DNA of 64,000 bases from Lysinibacillus sphaericus OT4b.31 (GCF_000392615.1 NZ_KB933398.1:1481391-1545390), one strand, 5' to 3'; positions 8,804 to 18,474 are shown, numbered from the stretch's first letter. A program made the numbers and translations. Notes: generated by a model not told the origin, from the sequence alone.

Positions 8804-10149
8804 AAAACTATACAGATTTACAACATAAAAAAATTCTTGTTCTAGGTCTAGCAAAAAGTGGCGTAGCAGCAGCTGAGATTTTACATGAGCTTGGAGCCTT
8901 TGTGACGGTTAATGATTCGAAGCCGTTTGATGAAAGCCCAGACGCACAAGGCTTATTGCAAAAAGGCATTACGGTTATTTGTGGACGCCATCCAGAAGAT
9001 TTACTCGATGAAGGTTTTGAACTGGTCGTGAAAAATCCAGGAATTCCTTATAGCAATAAAATTGTCGCAGACGCACTAAGCCGTGATATTCCTGTATGGA
9101 CAGAAATAGAGTTGGCGTACTTAATTAGTGATGCACCGTTTATTGGTATTACCGGATCGAATGGTAAAACGACAACAACGACATTGATTTTTGAAATGCT
9201 AGAGAATGGTGCAAAAAAACCGTTAATTGCAGGGAATATTGGGACAGTCGCATGTGGAGTAGCAAGGGAAGCGGAGAAAGATAATGTGATTGTCACTGAA
9301 CTTTCTTCTTTCCAACTGATGGGAACGAAAACATACAAGCCGAAAATTGCTATTTTAACAAATCTTTACGATGCACATCTTGATTATCATGGCACTTTTG
9401 ATAATTATGCAGAGGCAAAGTTTGGGGTAACACGTAATCAGGATGAAAGCGATTATTTCATCTATAATGCCGATCAACCAATTGTAGTTGGCTATGCTAC
9501 AAAATCAAATGCAAAGAAAGTGCCATTTACTTCAAGAGGGTATGCACATGAAGGTATTAGTGCAGATGATACAACAATCTATTGGCAAGGCGAGCCGTAT
9601 ATGGAACGAGCGAATATCGCTCTTCCTGGTAAGCACAACTTAGAAAATATTTTAGCAGCCATAGCAGCTTGTCTATTAGTTGGCTGTGAAAAAGAGAAAA
9701 TGAAAGAAGTTTTAGCGAACTTTGGTGGCGTGCGTCACCGTACGCAATATGTCCGTGAATGGAACGGCCGGAAGATTTACAATGACTCCAAAGCAACAAA
9801 CTGCTTAGCAACGAAAAGTGCCTTGGATGCATTTCAGGCACCTGTCATTTTACTAGCAGGTGGCTTAGACCGTGGTCATTCATTTGAAGAGTTACGCCCT
9901 TGCATGAACCATGTGAAAGGTGTCGTTGCATTTGGTGAAACAGGCTTACGCTTTGTAGAATTTGCGAAATCATGTGGTGTGCAACACACTGTTATTGCTC
10001 AGAACGTAGAGGATGCGGTGCATTACGCAGCACCGATGTCTGCAGAGGGTGATGTGATTCTACTATCACCAGCTTGTGCAAGTTGGGATCAATATGACAG
10101 CTTTGAAATACGAGGTGACGTTTTTATTGATGCTGTAATGAAGCTGTAA
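8800..10149 (+). CDS. murD: UDP-N-acetylmuramoylalanine--D-glutamate ligase MurD
   Basis: MurD adds D-glutamate to UDP-MurNAc-L-Ala using ATP in the cytoplasm. The 449-residue protein shows the N-terminal nucleotide-sugar domain ([19 protein letters not shown]), the central Mur-ligase P-loop [35 protein letters not shown] and the C-terminal domain with NDSKATN. The reading frame extends upstream inside mraY to 8716; the ATG at 8800 is chosen because it follows GGAGG and begins [11 protein letters not shown] as in homologues. It is translationally coupled to mraY and followed 40 bp later by spoVE. Confidence 0.98.
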   Translation: MKNYTDLQHKKILVLGLAKSGVAAAEILHELGAFVTVNDSKPFDESPDAQGLLQKGITVICGRHPEDLLDEGFELVVKNPGIPYSNKIVADALSRDIPVWTEIELAYLISDAPFIGITGSNGKTTTTTLIFEMLENGAKKPLIAGNIGTVACGVAREAEKDNVIVTELSSFQLMGTKTYKPKIAILTNLYDAHLDYHGTFDNYAEAKFGVTRNQDESDYFIYNADQPIVVGYATKSNAKKVPFTSRGYAHEGISADDTTIYWQGEPYMERANIALPGKHNLENILAAIAACLLVGCEKEKMKEVLANFGGVRHRTQYVREWNGRKIYNDSKATNCLATKSALDAFQAPVILLAGGLDRGHSFEELRPCMNHVKGVVAFGETGLRFVEFAKSCGVQHTVIAQNVEDAVHYAAPMSAEGDVILLSPACASWDQYDSFEIRGDVFIDAVMKL

Positions 10150-10189
10150 TGAGCCTGTAACTATTTTAGAATATACTTGACTTGGAAGG

Positions 10190-11269
10190 ATGGCATTACT
10201 GAGAGGGAAAGAAAGCTATTTATTGCTTGTCACAACATTGATGCTATCAGTAATCGGCATTATTTTCGTCTATTCTGCAGGCACTTATTGGAGTGCCATT
10301 CATTATAGTGGAAAAATGCCGTTTTATATGAAGCAAAGTATATACTTTGTCGTAGGCATTGTAGTGTTTCTAATTACCATTCGTTTAAATATTCTGCGGG
10401 AGCAGTCCTTTTGGAAAATGGCCTATATATTTTCATTGGTTTTACTGGTCCTTGTTCTTATTCCTGGTATTGGACTGGTAAGAAACGGTTCTCAAAGTTG
10501 GATTGGTTTAGGCCCATTAACGATACAACCTGCAGAGTTGACGAAAATTACAGTCCTTGTATACATGAGTCATATATTAGCGCAACATAAAACAGGTACG
10601 CCGATTGTTAATTGGCGGCATGGATTAATCTTGTTATTACCTGTTGTACTTATTATGCTGCAACCGGATTTTGGTTCGGTATTTATACTTGTTGTTTCCG
10701 TGTTCTTATTATTTTTTGTAGCTGGGTACCCACTGAAGCTATATGCGATGTTTATGGTAGCGGGTATTGCCGGATTAGCTATTTTAATAGTCACGGCACC
10801 ATACAGGTTAAAGCGCATTGAAGCATTTATTGACCCCTGGGTAGATCCTTTAGGCAGTGGCTTTCAGGCGGTGCAATCATTAATGGCGATTGGGCCAGCA
10901 GGTATTTTTGGACATGGTTTTGGCCAGAGTAGACAAAAATTTTTATATTTACCTGAGCCGCAAAATGACTTTATTTATGCGATTATTTTAGAAGAAGTTG
11001 GCTTACTTGGTGGGCTCGTTATTTTAGCCTTATTTATCTTGACAATATATGCAGGCTATAAATTTGCTGTACAGGCTAAGAACAGAACGTCCTATTATGC
11101 AATTATTGGACTTGTGACGATGTTAACTGTGCAAGCATTTTTAAATATAGCAGTAGTGATTGGTTTGGTCCCTGTAACGGGTGTCACATTACCCTTTATT
11201 AGCTACGGCGGGACATCTTTAGTAACAATGTGGTTAATAATAGGTATTATTTATCAATTAGCGAAATAA
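10190..11269 (+). CDS. spoVE: SEDS-family glycosyltransferase SpoVE (FtsW-like)
   Basis: SEDS proteins polymerise lipid II into glycan strands and pair with class B PBPs; SpoVE is the spore-cortex member and pairs with SpoVD. The 359-residue protein has about ten membrane segments, the early motif GIIFVYSAGTYWS, NGSQSWIGLGPLTIQPAELTK, the PEPQNDFIYAIILEEVG block and the final PFISYGGTSLV, all SEDS signatures. The location right after murD matches B. subtilis spoVE; FtsW is normally elsewhere. Whether this copy also serves vegetative division cannot be decided from the window. ATG at 10190 follows TTGGAAGG. Confidence 0.9.
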   Translation: MALLRGKESYLLLVTTLMLSVIGIIFVYSAGTYWSAIHYSGKMPFYMKQSIYFVVGIVVFLITIRLNILREQSFWKMAYIFSLVLLVLVLIPGIGLVRNGSQSWIGLGPLTIQPAELTKITVLVYMSHILAQHKTGTPIVNWRHGLILLLPVVLIMLQPDFGSVFILVVSVFLLFFVAGYPLKLYAMFMVAGIAGLAILIVTAPYRLKRIEAFIDPWVDPLGSGFQAVQSLMAIGPAGIFGHGFGQSRQKFLYLPEPQNDFIYAIILEEVGLLGGLVILALFILTIYAGYKFAVQAKNRTSYYAIIGLVTMLTVQAFLNIAVVIGLVPVTGVTLPFISYGGTSLVTMWLIIGIIYQLAK

Positions 11270-11290
11270 ATATAAAGGAGGAGTACTTTT

Positions 11291-12121
11291 TTGGAGAAAG
11301 TAATTGATATAGAAGATCGCATACCTACGCTTAAAAAGCGACGAAAAAAGCGTACGAATCGCAAATTTATAGTGCTGATATTACTTTTCTTTTTAGTACT
11401 AGCAGTACTCCTTTATTTTCAATCTCCTTACAGTGATATCAAAAAAATCACGGTTAATGGTGCACAACTAGCAGAAGAGCAATATTACTTACAGACTAGT
11501 AACCTTGCGCCTGGGAAGTCGATGTGGAGCTTTAAAGTAGGAGATGTAGAAGAGGCTTTACGGAAGGATAAATGGGTACAAGAGGCGCATGTTAAGCGTA
11601 ATTGGCTACGAGGCGTAACGATTGATATAAAGGAATGGAAAAAAGTTGCGTACTTAGCTGGTGATGGTACCTATTATCCATTACTTGAGAATGGTAAGCG
11701 TTTTGAGCAGGCTGAAGACAGCATTCCGATTGATGCACCTGTCTTTATAGGCATAACTGGAGAAAAAACTATTAACAAGCTTGTAGAGCAGTTAGCACGC
11801 TTAAAACCAGAAGTTTTAGCCTTAATTTCTCAAGTAAATACGAATGGTAATGAGACGAATCCAAATGCTGTCAAGCTTTATATGAATGATGGCTATGAGG
11901 TACGCGCAGTTATTCAGACATTAGCTGAAAAGCTAAACCATTACCCTTCAATCGTAGCGCAAATTGCAAATTTAGAAAAAGGTATTATCGATTTAGAGGT
12001 CGGCTCGTATTATCGTTCTTTTAATGATGAGTACAACCAAGTAAGTATAGACATGGAAAATCCAGATGGAGAAACGGCCAACCAGGAAGTGACAGAAGAT
12101 GAACAACAAGAAAACGAATAG
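11291..12121 (+). CDS. divIB: Cell division protein DivIB (FtsQ)
   Basis: DivIB is a bitopic divisome protein forming a complex with FtsL and DivIC. The 276-residue product starts with TTG at 11291 behind AAAGGAGGAG. It has a basic cytoplasmic head (KKRRKKRTNRK), one membrane segment at about 26-43, a POTRA domain near 48-115 starting SPYSDIKKITVNGAQ, a beta domain and an acidic, Gln/Glu-rich tail. murG and murB, which separate spoVE from divIB in B. subtilis, are missing here; only 21 bp lie between. Its 3' end overlaps the next gene by 23 bp. Confidence 0.93.
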   Translation: MEKVIDIEDRIPTLKKRRKKRTNRKFIVLILLFFLVLAVLLYFQSPYSDIKKITVNGAQLAEEQYYLQTSNLAPGKSMWSFKVGDVEEALRKDKWVQEAHVKRNWLRGVTIDIKEWKKVAYLAGDGTYYPLLENGKRFEQAEDSIPIDAPVFIGITGEKTINKLVEQLARLKPEVLALISQVNTNGNETNPNAVKLYMNDGYEVRAVIQTLAEKLNHYPSIVAQIANLEKGIIDLEVGSYYRSFNDEYNQVSIDMENPDGETANQEVTEDEQQENE

Positions 12122-12827
12122 CAAAGGAAACTTCTTTTCAAGAAAACAATTTGAGCTGCTCATCGTTTGCGTGACAACAGGCTTTATCATCGGCTATTCC
12201 TACAACCAGGCAAGGGATAATCGGGAATCCAGTGCCATTAATTCACAACTTTATGAGCAAGAAGATTCGTATCGTGAGGAGTTAATTGAACAGCAAGAAC
12301 GCAATAAAGAGCTTACAGAAGAGGCAAGTGCTTTACAAGAGAAAATACGCAAATATGAAAAAGAATTCGCATCTAGTGAAAAAAATTATAAGCAGCTTGT
12401 TGAACAAGCAGAAGATTTACGTTTATTACTAGGAGATTTAGATTCAGAAGGGAAAGGAATACGTATTACCCTTCAAGATGGTGATTATGATCCTAAGTCT
12501 GTCAATCCTAATGATTATATCGTGCATGAAAGTCATGTGTTTAAGCTGCTAAATGAACTGAAAATCTCTGGTGCACAGGCAATAGCTATTAACGGACAGC
12601 GCATTATAGCAAATTCTTATATTCGCTGTAATGGACCTGTTATTACGATTGATGGTAAGCAGCACCCAGCGCCTTTTGTTATTGAGGCAGTAGGAGACTC
12701 AGCAACACTCAGTGCCTCCTTAAACTTAAGTGGTGGCGTAGTAGATCAGCTGTTAAAGGACAATATTATTGTGTCACTAGAAGAAAATCAAAAACTAACA
12801 ATGCCAAATGTAAAAATAGAAAGTTAA
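12099..12827 (+). CDS. ylxW: DUF881 membrane-anchored protein (YlxW-like)
   Basis: Function is not established for DUF881 proteins, which are conserved between divIB and sbp in Bacillales. The 242-residue product has one N-terminal membrane segment (about 18-34, FELLIVCVTTGFIIGYS), a charged coiled coil at roughly 45-110 (EELIEQQERNKELTEEASAL) and a C-terminal globular DUF881 domain with GKGIRITLQDGD, NDYIVHESHVFKLLNELKIS and AIAINGQRI. The coil plus extracytoplasmic domain resembles accessory divisome proteins, but that is inference. It overlaps divIB by 23 bp, which suggests coupled translation. Confidence 0.88.
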   Translation: MNNKKTNSKGNFFSRKQFELLIVCVTTGFIIGYSYNQARDNRESSAINSQLYEQEDSYREELIEQQERNKELTEEASALQEKIRKYEKEFASSEKNYKQLVEQAEDLRLLLGDLDSEGKGIRITLQDGDYDPKSVNPNDYIVHESHVFKLLNELKISGAQAIAINGQRIIANSYIRCNGPVITIDGKQHPAPFVIEAVGDSATLSASLNLSGGVVDQLLKDNIIVSLEENQKLTMPNVKIES

Positions 12828-12935
12828 CTATATCCTGATTTAGGACAAGCCTTCCGTCGCTGTGACAGCTCCTTGCACAAGTTTGGAGGCGATGACGCCG
12901 AGGTGTTAATTACGATACGTCTAGGAGGGGCTATT
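12828..12935 (+). repeat. Intergenic repeat-like insert between the two DUF881 genes
   Basis: This 108-bp gap is GC-richer than its surroundings and contains two short inverted repeats, GCTGT-g-ACAGC and GGCG-atga-CGCC. The frame of the downstream gene runs open through it (it would read HKFGGDDAEVLITIRLGG), but this segment lacks a ribosome site and resembles no DUF881 N-terminus. It looks like an inserted small repeat; a genome-wide search would show whether it is multi-copy. Confidence 0.35.
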
Positions 12936-13655
12936 TTGAAAAAAAATATGTACACCCGAATAACGATCGTGCTATTTATTATCGGTTTGATGATAGCGGT
13001 ACAGTACAATACCATTCAAAAACCAGCTGAGCGAGATACACGAGATATTTGGGCCATACGAGAAGAATTAGCAGAAGAGAAAAAAAGGCATTCCACATTA
13101 TTAGCAGATATTCGCTCACTTAATGATGTAGTGGGTCGCTATGAGCAATCTGAAAAAGCAAATTTACAATCTATTTTAAATGAAACTTTGGATAGTTTAA
13201 AACAACAAGCAGGACTAACAGAAGTCACAGGACCAGGTGTGATACTTCGCGTCAAACCAGCGCCGGAATTAGTAGCAATGGGCTATGACCTCGAAGAAAT
13301 CTCTCCTGATTTACTTACTCAATTATTGAATGCCTTGTTTAAATACGATGCTACAAGTGTTGCCATAGATGGTAACCGCATTGTACATACAACAGCCATT
13401 CGAGACATAAATGGAAAAACTACGGTGAATAGTGTTCCACTAACCTCACCACCATTCGAGATTTATGTTGGGACAACTTCTTTTAAGGAAGCGCAGAAAA
13501 TGTATAACTCAATTCAAGCTTCCACATTTATCGACTCCTTTTATTTAGATAATTTTAATTTAGTAATAGAGGAGCCAATTGAATATTTAACAATCCCGGC
13601 ATTCGATCATTCATTGACAAACGATTATTTAACAGAGGGCAAAAAAGGAGATTAA
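12936..13655 (+). CDS. ylxX: Second DUF881 membrane-anchored protein (YlxX-like)
   Basis: A paralogue of the preceding gene, function unknown. With TTG at 12936 (after AGGAGGGG at the right distance) it has 239 residues: a membrane segment at about 9-24 (ITIVLFIIGLMIAVQYN), a coiled coil including EELAEEKKRHSTLLADIRSL, and a DUF881 domain with TGPGVILRVKPAPE, LLTQLLNALFKYDATSVAIDGNR and PPFEIYVG. A longer reading from 12873 is rejected because its extra 21 residues derive from the repeat-like gap. It lies 3 bp before sbp, so the DUF881 pair and sbp probably share a transcript. Confidence 0.87.
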   Translation: MKKNMYTRITIVLFIIGLMIAVQYNTIQKPAERDTRDIWAIREELAEEKKRHSTLLADIRSLNDVVGRYEQSEKANLQSILNETLDSLKQQAGLTEVTGPGVILRVKPAPELVAMGYDLEEISPDLLTQLLNALFKYDATSVAIDGNRIVHTTAIRDINGKTTVNSVPLTSPPFEIYVGTTSFKEAQKMYNSIQASTFIDSFYLDNFNLVIEEPIEYLTIPAFDHSLTNDYLTEGKKGD

Positions 13656-13658
13656 TTT

Positions 13659-14030
13659 ATGTGGCTACCATTTTTAGGTTTGGCATTTGGACTTGCCTTG
13701 GGCTTGTTAACAAATATCCAGATACCCTCTATTTATGAAAATTATCTTTCAATAGCAGTTTTGGCAGCGTTAGATACATTATTTGGCGGTATACGTGCCC
13801 AATTACAGCAAGTCTATGATGATAAAGTATTTGTATCAGGTTTCTTTTTTAATATAGTTCTGGCAGCAGGGCTTGCCTTCTTAGGTGTGAATTTAGGTGT
13901 GGACTTGTATTTAGCAGCCATTTTTGCTTTTGGCGTACGTTTGTTCCAAAATATTGCAATAATTAGGCGTATATTACTAACTCGATTAGATGAAAAACGT
14001 CACAAGAAGAACAAAACTTCCATAGAATGA
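13659..14030 (+). CDS. sbp: Small basic membrane protein Sbp (DUF1290)
   Basis: Sbp is a small integral membrane protein of unknown role, always found upstream of ftsA in Bacillales. The 123-residue product has three or four hydrophobic stretches (FLGLAFGLALGLLTN, YLSIAVLAALDTLFGGI, FFFNIVLAAGLAFLGVNLGV, LYLAAIFAFGVRLFQNIAI) and a basic tail (RLDEKRHKKNK). The motif ALDTLFGGIRA is the most characteristic. ATG follows AAAAAAGGAGAT. It ends 95 bp before ftsA, where a new promoter appears. Confidence 0.93.
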   Translation: MWLPFLGLAFGLALGLLTNIQIPSIYENYLSIAVLAALDTLFGGIRAQLQQVYDDKVFVSGFFFNIVLAAGLAFLGVNLGVDLYLAAIFAFGVRLFQNIAIIRRILLTRLDEKRHKKNKTSIE

Positions 14031-14056
14031 GAGAAAAATTGCCCAAAATACTCGAT

Positions 14057-14085
14057 TTGCTTAGACATTATGCTAGATTTACAAT
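14057..14085 (+). promoter_or_regulatory. Sigma-A promoter for ftsA-ftsZ
   Basis: TTGCTT (14057-14062) and TACAAT (14080-14085) are separated by 17 bp, in the 95-bp gap before ftsA. B. subtilis ftsAZ also has its own promoters here. The -10 is strong and the -35 has four of six consensus bases. Confidence 0.7.
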
Positions 14086-14125
14086 AGAATGAAATTAAGA
14101 GCATTTTTCAAGGAGGTGCAGCGAA

Positions 14126-15409
14126 TTGAACCAACAAGAATTATATATATCACTTGATATTGGGTCATCCTCTATCAAAGTATTAATAGGTGAAATGAGC
14201 GACGGACAATTACACGTAATTGGGGTCGGAAATGTAAAATCGAATGGCGTTCGAAAAGGCGCGATTGTTGATATTGATGCAACAGTTCAATCTATTCGAA
14301 AGGCAGTGGAACAAGCAGAACGAATGACCGGTTATCAAATCGATGAAGTCGTTTTAGGCGTTCCAGCAAACCAGACGATGTTACAGCTAGTTAAAGGTGT
14401 TGTCGCTGTAAATAGTGAAAATAGAGAAATTACAGATGATGATTTAGACAGAGTGGTAGAATCTGCACAAGTCATGTCAATACCTCCTGAGCGTGAATTA
14501 GTAAACATCATTCCAAAACAATTTATTGTGGATAATTTAGACGAAATCAAAGATCCACGCGGTATGATTGGAATTCGTCTCGAAATGGATGCAACGATGA
14601 TTACAACCTCTAAAACACTTTTACACAATGTACTTCGTTGTGTGGAGAGAGCAGGCTTAAGTATTAGAGAGATTTATCTGCAACCATTGGCAGCCGGTTA
14701 TTTTGCTTTAACGGAAGATGAAAAAAATCAAGGTACTGCCTTCATAGAATTGGGAGGCGGTTCAACAACTATAGCAGTATTTGAAGAAGGTTTGTTAACT
14801 CATACGGGTGTGATACCAATTGGTGGTGATCACATTACAAAAGACATTTCAATTGTCTTAAAAACACCGACAGAGCAAGCAGAACAAATCAAACATCAAT
14901 TTGGACATGCCTTTTACGACGATGCATCAGATGATGAACTCTTTGAGGTGCCGATTGTGGGTACAGATTCAAGAGATCAGTATAGCCAGCGCTTTATTTC
15001 AGAAATTATTGGTGCTCGTTTAGAAGAGTTATTTGAGTTAGTGATTGATGAGTTAGCACGTCTAGGCGTTCGAGATTTACCAGGTGGTGTTGTTTTAACT
15101 GGTGGTGTTGCAAAGCTTGATGGTATTGCGCAACTGGCGCGCCAGATACTGCAAACGCGTGTTAGAATATATATACCTGATTATATTGGCGTTAGAGAGC
15201 CTTCATTTACGACGGCAGTTGGACTAATTCGTTACGCCTATTTAGAAGATGATTTTTACGGAAAAAGTACGAATACGCAACCTATTGAATATGCGGTTGT
15301 AGGATCTCAATCAGCGACACCTAAGAAGCAAGAATATGCTGCACCATCAGAGTCTAAGGGAAGCGTAATCGGGAGAGCAAAAAAATTATTTGATAAATTT
15401 TTTGATTAA
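14126..15409 (+). CDS. ftsA: Cell division protein FtsA
   Basis: FtsA is the actin-like ATPase that tethers FtsZ to the membrane. The 427-residue protein starts with TTG at 14126 behind AAGGAGGTG. It shows the phosphate-1 motif SLDIGSSSIKVLIGE, the SHS2-type subdomain in the region after MIGIRLEMDATMIT, the phosphate-2 motif FIELGGGSTTIAVFE, the adenosine motif VVLTGGVAKLDG and a C-terminal amphipathic membrane-targeting helix (GRAKKLFDKFFD). Length and motifs are complete. It precedes ftsZ by 54 bp. Confidence 0.98.
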   Translation: MNQQELYISLDIGSSSIKVLIGEMSDGQLHVIGVGNVKSNGVRKGAIVDIDATVQSIRKAVEQAERMTGYQIDEVVLGVPANQTMLQLVKGVVAVNSENREITDDDLDRVVESAQVMSIPPERELVNIIPKQFIVDNLDEIKDPRGMIGIRLEMDATMITTSKTLLHNVLRCVERAGLSIREIYLQPLAAGYFALTEDEKNQGTAFIELGGGSTTIAVFEEGLLTHTGVIPIGGDHITKDISIVLKTPTEQAEQIKHQFGHAFYDDASDDELFEVPIVGTDSRDQYSQRFISEIIGARLEELFELVIDELARLGVRDLPGGVVLTGGVAKLDGIAQLARQILQTRVRIYIPDYIGVREPSFTTAVGLIRYAYLEDDFYGKSTNTQPIEYAVVGSQSATPKKQEYAAPSESKGSVIGRAKKLFDKFFD

Positions 15410-15463
15410 CTTGAATGCGTAATGAATGATACAGAGTCGAGTTACCGTGGGAGGAAAAAAAGT

Positions 15464-16621
15464 ATGTTAGAATTTGATACAAGTGTTGATCAACTTGCAG
15501 TTATAAAGGTCATTGGTGTCGGTGGCGGCGGTAACAACGCTGTCAACCGAATGATAGAACATGGTGTACAGGGTGTTGACTTTATCGCAGTAAATACAGA
15601 TGCACAGGCTTTGAATTTATCGAAGGCTGAAATAAAGTTACAAATTGGTACAAAGCTTACACGTGGTTTAGGGGCTGGTGCAAATCCCGAGGTAGGGAAA
15701 AAGGCTGCTGAAGAAAGCCGTGAACAGTTAGAAGAAGTTCTACGCGGTGCGGATATGGTATTCGTAACGGCTGGAATGGGTGGTGGCACAGGTACTGGTG
15801 CTGCGCCAGTGATCGCACAAATTGCGCGTGATCTAGGAGCACTCACAGTCGGTGTAGTAACAAGACCTTTCACATTTGAAGGTCGCAAACGTCAAACACA
15901 AGCAATCGGTGGTATTGGCGGCATGAAGGAAGCGGTAGATACATTAATCGTGATTCCAAACGACAAGCTATTACAAATTGTCGATAAATCTACGCCAATG
16001 TTAGAAGCCTTCCGCGAAGCGGATAATGTTTTACGTCAAGGTGTACAAGGTATATCAGATTTAATCGCAACCCCGGGTCTTATTAACTTAGACTTTGCAG
16101 ACGTAAAAACAATAATGTCTAATAAAGGTTCTGCATTAATGGGAATCGGTATAGCAACAGGTGAAAACCGTGCTGCAGAAGCAGCGAAAAAAGCGATTTC
16201 AAGTCCTTTACTTGAATCATCAATTGACGGCGCTAAAGGTGTTCTTATGAATATTACTGGCGGCTCAAACCTTAGCTTATTTGAAGTACAAGAAGCAGCC
16301 GATATCGTAGCTTCCGCGTCTGACGAAGAAGTAAATATGATTTTCGGTTCTGTTATTAACGAGAATTTAAAAGATGAAATTATCGTAACAGTCATAGCGA
16401 CTGGTTTCTCTGAAGAAGCTTTACAACAACATCGTGGGGTTGCACGTCCAACATTAAATGCCAATAGACAAGCTGCTCCTCAACAACAAGCGCCAATTCG
16501 TGAGCAACGTCAAGAGGTTCATGTTCAGCAAGAACAACCACGTCAAAACCAGCAGAATTATGCACAGGATGATATGCTTGAAGTACCTGCATTTTTACGT
16601 AATCGTAAAAATCGTGGATAA
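15464..16621 (+). CDS. ftsZ: Cell division protein FtsZ
   Basis: FtsZ is the tubulin-like GTPase that builds the Z ring. The 385-residue product begins [20 protein letters not shown] at ATG 15464 after GGGAGGAAA; an in-frame ATG at 15422 lacks support and would add residues unlike homologues. The tubulin signature [11 protein letters not shown], the T7 loop region [11 protein letters not shown], a long Gln-rich linker and the conserved C-terminal peptide ([14 protein letters not shown]) that binds FtsA, SepF and EzrA are all present. It is the last gene of the cluster, closed by a strong terminator at 16644-16679. Confidence 0.99.
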   Translation: MLEFDTSVDQLAVIKVIGVGGGGNNAVNRMIEHGVQGVDFIAVNTDAQALNLSKAEIKLQIGTKLTRGLGAGANPEVGKKAAEESREQLEEVLRGADMVFVTAGMGGGTGTGAAPVIAQIARDLGALTVGVVTRPFTFEGRKRQTQAIGGIGGMKEAVDTLIVIPNDKLLQIVDKSTPMLEAFREADNVLRQGVQGISDLIATPGLINLDFADVKTIMSNKGSALMGIGIATGENRAAEAAKKAISSPLLESSIDGAKGVLMNITGGSNLSLFEVQEAADIVASASDEEVNMIFGSVINENLKDEIIVTVIATGFSEEALQQHRGVARPTLNANRQAAPQQQAPIREQRQEVHVQQEQPRQNQQNYAQDDMLEVPAFLRNRKNRG

Positions 16622-16643
16622 AAGACAAGTATTTATCTTCTTG

Positions 16644-16680
16644 AAAGCTCGTATTTTACTTCGGTAAAATACGAGCTTTT
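16644..16680 (+). terminator. Terminator after ftsZ
   Basis: A perfect 16-bp stem (16644-16659 with 16664-16679) is capped by a TTCG tetraloop and runs into T residues. It ends the division cluster before the sporulation sigma genes. Confidence 0.92.
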
Positions 16681-16830
16681 TATATTTATAGGGCTGGTTT
16701 TGTACCATCGGTTCTACGCTTTCGCTTACTTCTTTTGACAGATGTTATGGATGATTTGAACTTTGTGGTTCCGGACTTGAAAGAAAATGATTTTCTTTAT
16801 TATGTTCAAATGTGTAAGGAAAGCATGTAT
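16681..16830 (+). other. Upstream part of the ftsZ-spoIIGA intergenic region
   Basis: These 150 bases lie between the ftsZ terminator and the proposed Spo0A-controlled promoter. I see no coding frame; the only notable element is TTTTGACA at 16733-16740, a possible distal Spo0A half box. Confidence 0.4.
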
Positions 16831-16898
16831 TTTGTCAAAACATTTTAACGAATTGATGCGATTGTTTGACAATATTTGTGACTGTGGCGTGCTAACTT
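16831..16898 (+). promoter_or_regulatory. spoIIG promoter with Spo0A boxes
   Basis: TTTGTCAAA at 16832-16840 region matches the Spo0A box TTTGTCRAA, and TTTGACAAT at 16865-16873 matches its reverse form in 8 of 9 positions. The second box overlaps a TTGACA -35 (16866-16871). The best -10, TAACTT (16893-16898), is 21 bp away, close to the abnormal 22-bp spacing known for B. subtilis spoIIG, whose sigma-A promoter needs Spo0A~P. A further TTTTGACA at 16733-16740 may be an upstream half site. Exact -10 is uncertain. Confidence 0.65.
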
Positions 16899-16919
16899 TG
16901 TAAGTAGGAGGCGGCTGTT

Positions 16920-17753
16920 ATGTATGGAGAATGGCTGGTGCTCATTAATACGCTTTATAATCTAGCGATACTCACGTTTACGGCAAAAGTAACACGGGTT
17001 CATGTAAAGAATACGAGATTATTAGTGAGTTCTATTTGTAGTAGTTTGATAGCTGTAATCGGTGGTCAAATGCTGATGACAATATTGCTAAGTTTTATCG
17101 TACTAATTGGTATTGCATTTCAATTCAAGATTCGAAGTTTTCAGAAGCAAGGACCAATTGTATTGGTAGCAACAATTGTTATTGGCGGACTTTTAACTGC
17201 GTTACAACCGTATTTAAAGAATCTATCTGTCATTCATTTGATTGTCATTTGTTTATTGTTAGCAATTGGCTATCTCGCTGTTTTTTATAAACAATGGGGG
17301 TTTGTGAAGTTGGAGCGTATAAGTGGTCAGTTTGTTTTTGATACAACATTAAGGATTTTCGATGTAATGATACCACTGTCGGCATTTGTTGATACAGGAA
17401 ATCAATGCATCGAGCCTTTATCAGGAAAACCTGTCCATTTTGTTTCTTATACCGCTTTACGACCACATTTACCAGTAGCGATACGAAAAGGATTATCTGA
17501 ATGGCAAGAAACTGATCCGTACGATGTATCAATGTTTTCAGCAGATTATCAACGACTAATTCGATTTATTCATGTAAATACAGTGCAACAACAAGCAGTT
17601 GTATTAGGTTTTCGCTTTGATGAGTGGCTTATAAAAGGAGAACCGTCACAAGTGAAAGCAAATGAATATATCGTTTTAACGAAAAAAGCTAAAAATTTTC
17701 CACATAGCACAGCAGCAATTTTACATTTTTCAGCGCTTTCAAATAACTCATAG
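16920..17753 (+). CDS. spoIIGA: Sporulation sigma-E factor processing peptidase SpoIIGA
   Basis: SpoIIGA is a membrane aspartic protease that removes the pro-peptide from pro-sigma-E after a signal from the forespore (SpoIIR). The 277-residue protein has five hydrophobic segments in the first 125 residues and a cytoplasmic protease domain with the catalytic motif [16 protein letters not shown], Asp158. Overall identity in this family is low; the motif, topology and adjacency to sigE (13 bp gap) decide the call. ATG 16920 follows TAGGAGGCGGC. It is under a candidate Spo0A-dependent promoter. Confidence 0.95.
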   Translation: MYGEWLVLINTLYNLAILTFTAKVTRVHVKNTRLLVSSICSSLIAVIGGQMLMTILLSFIVLIGIAFQFKIRSFQKQGPIVLVATIVIGGLLTALQPYLKNLSVIHLIVICLLLAIGYLAVFYKQWGFVKLERISGQFVFDTTLRIFDVMIPLSAFVDTGNQCIEPLSGKPVHFVSYTALRPHLPVAIRKGLSEWQETDPYDVSMFSADYQRLIRFIHVNTVQQQAVVLGFRFDEWLIKGEPSQVKANEYIVLTKKAKNFPHSTAAILHFSALSNNS

Positions 17754-17766
17754 AGGGGGAGAACTA

Positions 17767-18474
17767 TTGCTTCTTAGGCTACTTGCTAGCTTGAAAAAAT
17801 TATGGGGTAAGTTTCGGAGTCGTGAAACGTACTATATAGGGGGAAATGATTCATTGCCAGTGCCACTAAGTCGAGAAGAAGAAGTCACAGTCATTGCATC
17901 CTTTATGAACGGAGATTTACGAGCAAGAGACACACTTATTGAACGTAATTTACGTCTTGTAGTATATATTGCTAGACGTTTTGATAATACGGGTACACCA
18001 ATTGAGGATTTAATAAGTATTGGATCAATTGGTTTGATTAAGGCGATTGAAACGTTCAATACCGATAAAAATATTAAGCTTGCAACGTACGCATCACGTT
18101 GTATTGAAAATGAAATCTTGATGCATTTACGTAAGACAAGTCGCATGAAGGGTGAGGTTTCACTAGATGAGCCATTAAATTCAGATGCAGATGGAAATGA
18201 ATTACTTTTGTCAGATATTTTAGGAACAGAGGAACATATAATTTTAGATAATGTGGAAAAGAAAATCGAGCGACAACATATGTTCCATGCCATAAATTTA
18301 CTAGGTGCGCGTGAAAGATATATTATGGAATGTCGTTTTGGCTTAAACGGAAAAATTGAAATGACGCAAAAAGAAGTAGCTGATCATTTAGGTATCTCGC
18401 AATCATATATTTCCCGTCTAGAGAAGAAAATTATTCAAGATTTACGGGAAAATTTGAATCAGCCAATATCATAG
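17767..18474 (+). CDS. sigE: RNA polymerase sigma-E factor, early mother cell (pro-form)
   Basis: Sigma-E directs early mother-cell transcription in sporulation. The 235-residue product starts at TTG 17767 after GAGGGGGAG. The N-terminal amphipathic pro-sequence ([19 protein letters not shown]) precedes the conserved cleavage neighbourhood YYIGG at about residue 22. Region 2 includes [20 protein letters not shown] and [18 protein letters not shown]; region 4 ends with [19 protein letters not shown]. It is co-transcribed with its protease spoIIGA, the standard arrangement. Confidence 0.97.
   Translation: MLLRLLASLKKLWGKFRSRETYYIGGNDSLPVPLSREEEVTVIASFMNGDLRARDTLIERNLRLVVYIARRFDNTGTPIEDLISIGSIGLIKAIETFNTDKNIKLATYASRCIENEILMHLRKTSRMKGEVSLDEPLNSDADGNELLLSDILGTEEHIILDNVEKKIERQHMFHAINLLGARERYIMECRFGLNGKIEMTQKEVADHLGISQSYISRLEKKIIQDLRENLNQPIS

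Noticed and set aside
12873-12935. 21-residue N-terminal extension of the second DUF881 protein
   Set aside because: It is encoded by the repeat-like gap; TTG 12936 has a strong ribosome site and gives the family layout.
15490-15888. Long antisense open frame inside ftsZ, also 16036-16464
   Set aside because: Opposite the FtsZ coding region; the protein is Pro/Ala/Thr-rich and arises from codon bias of the sense gene.
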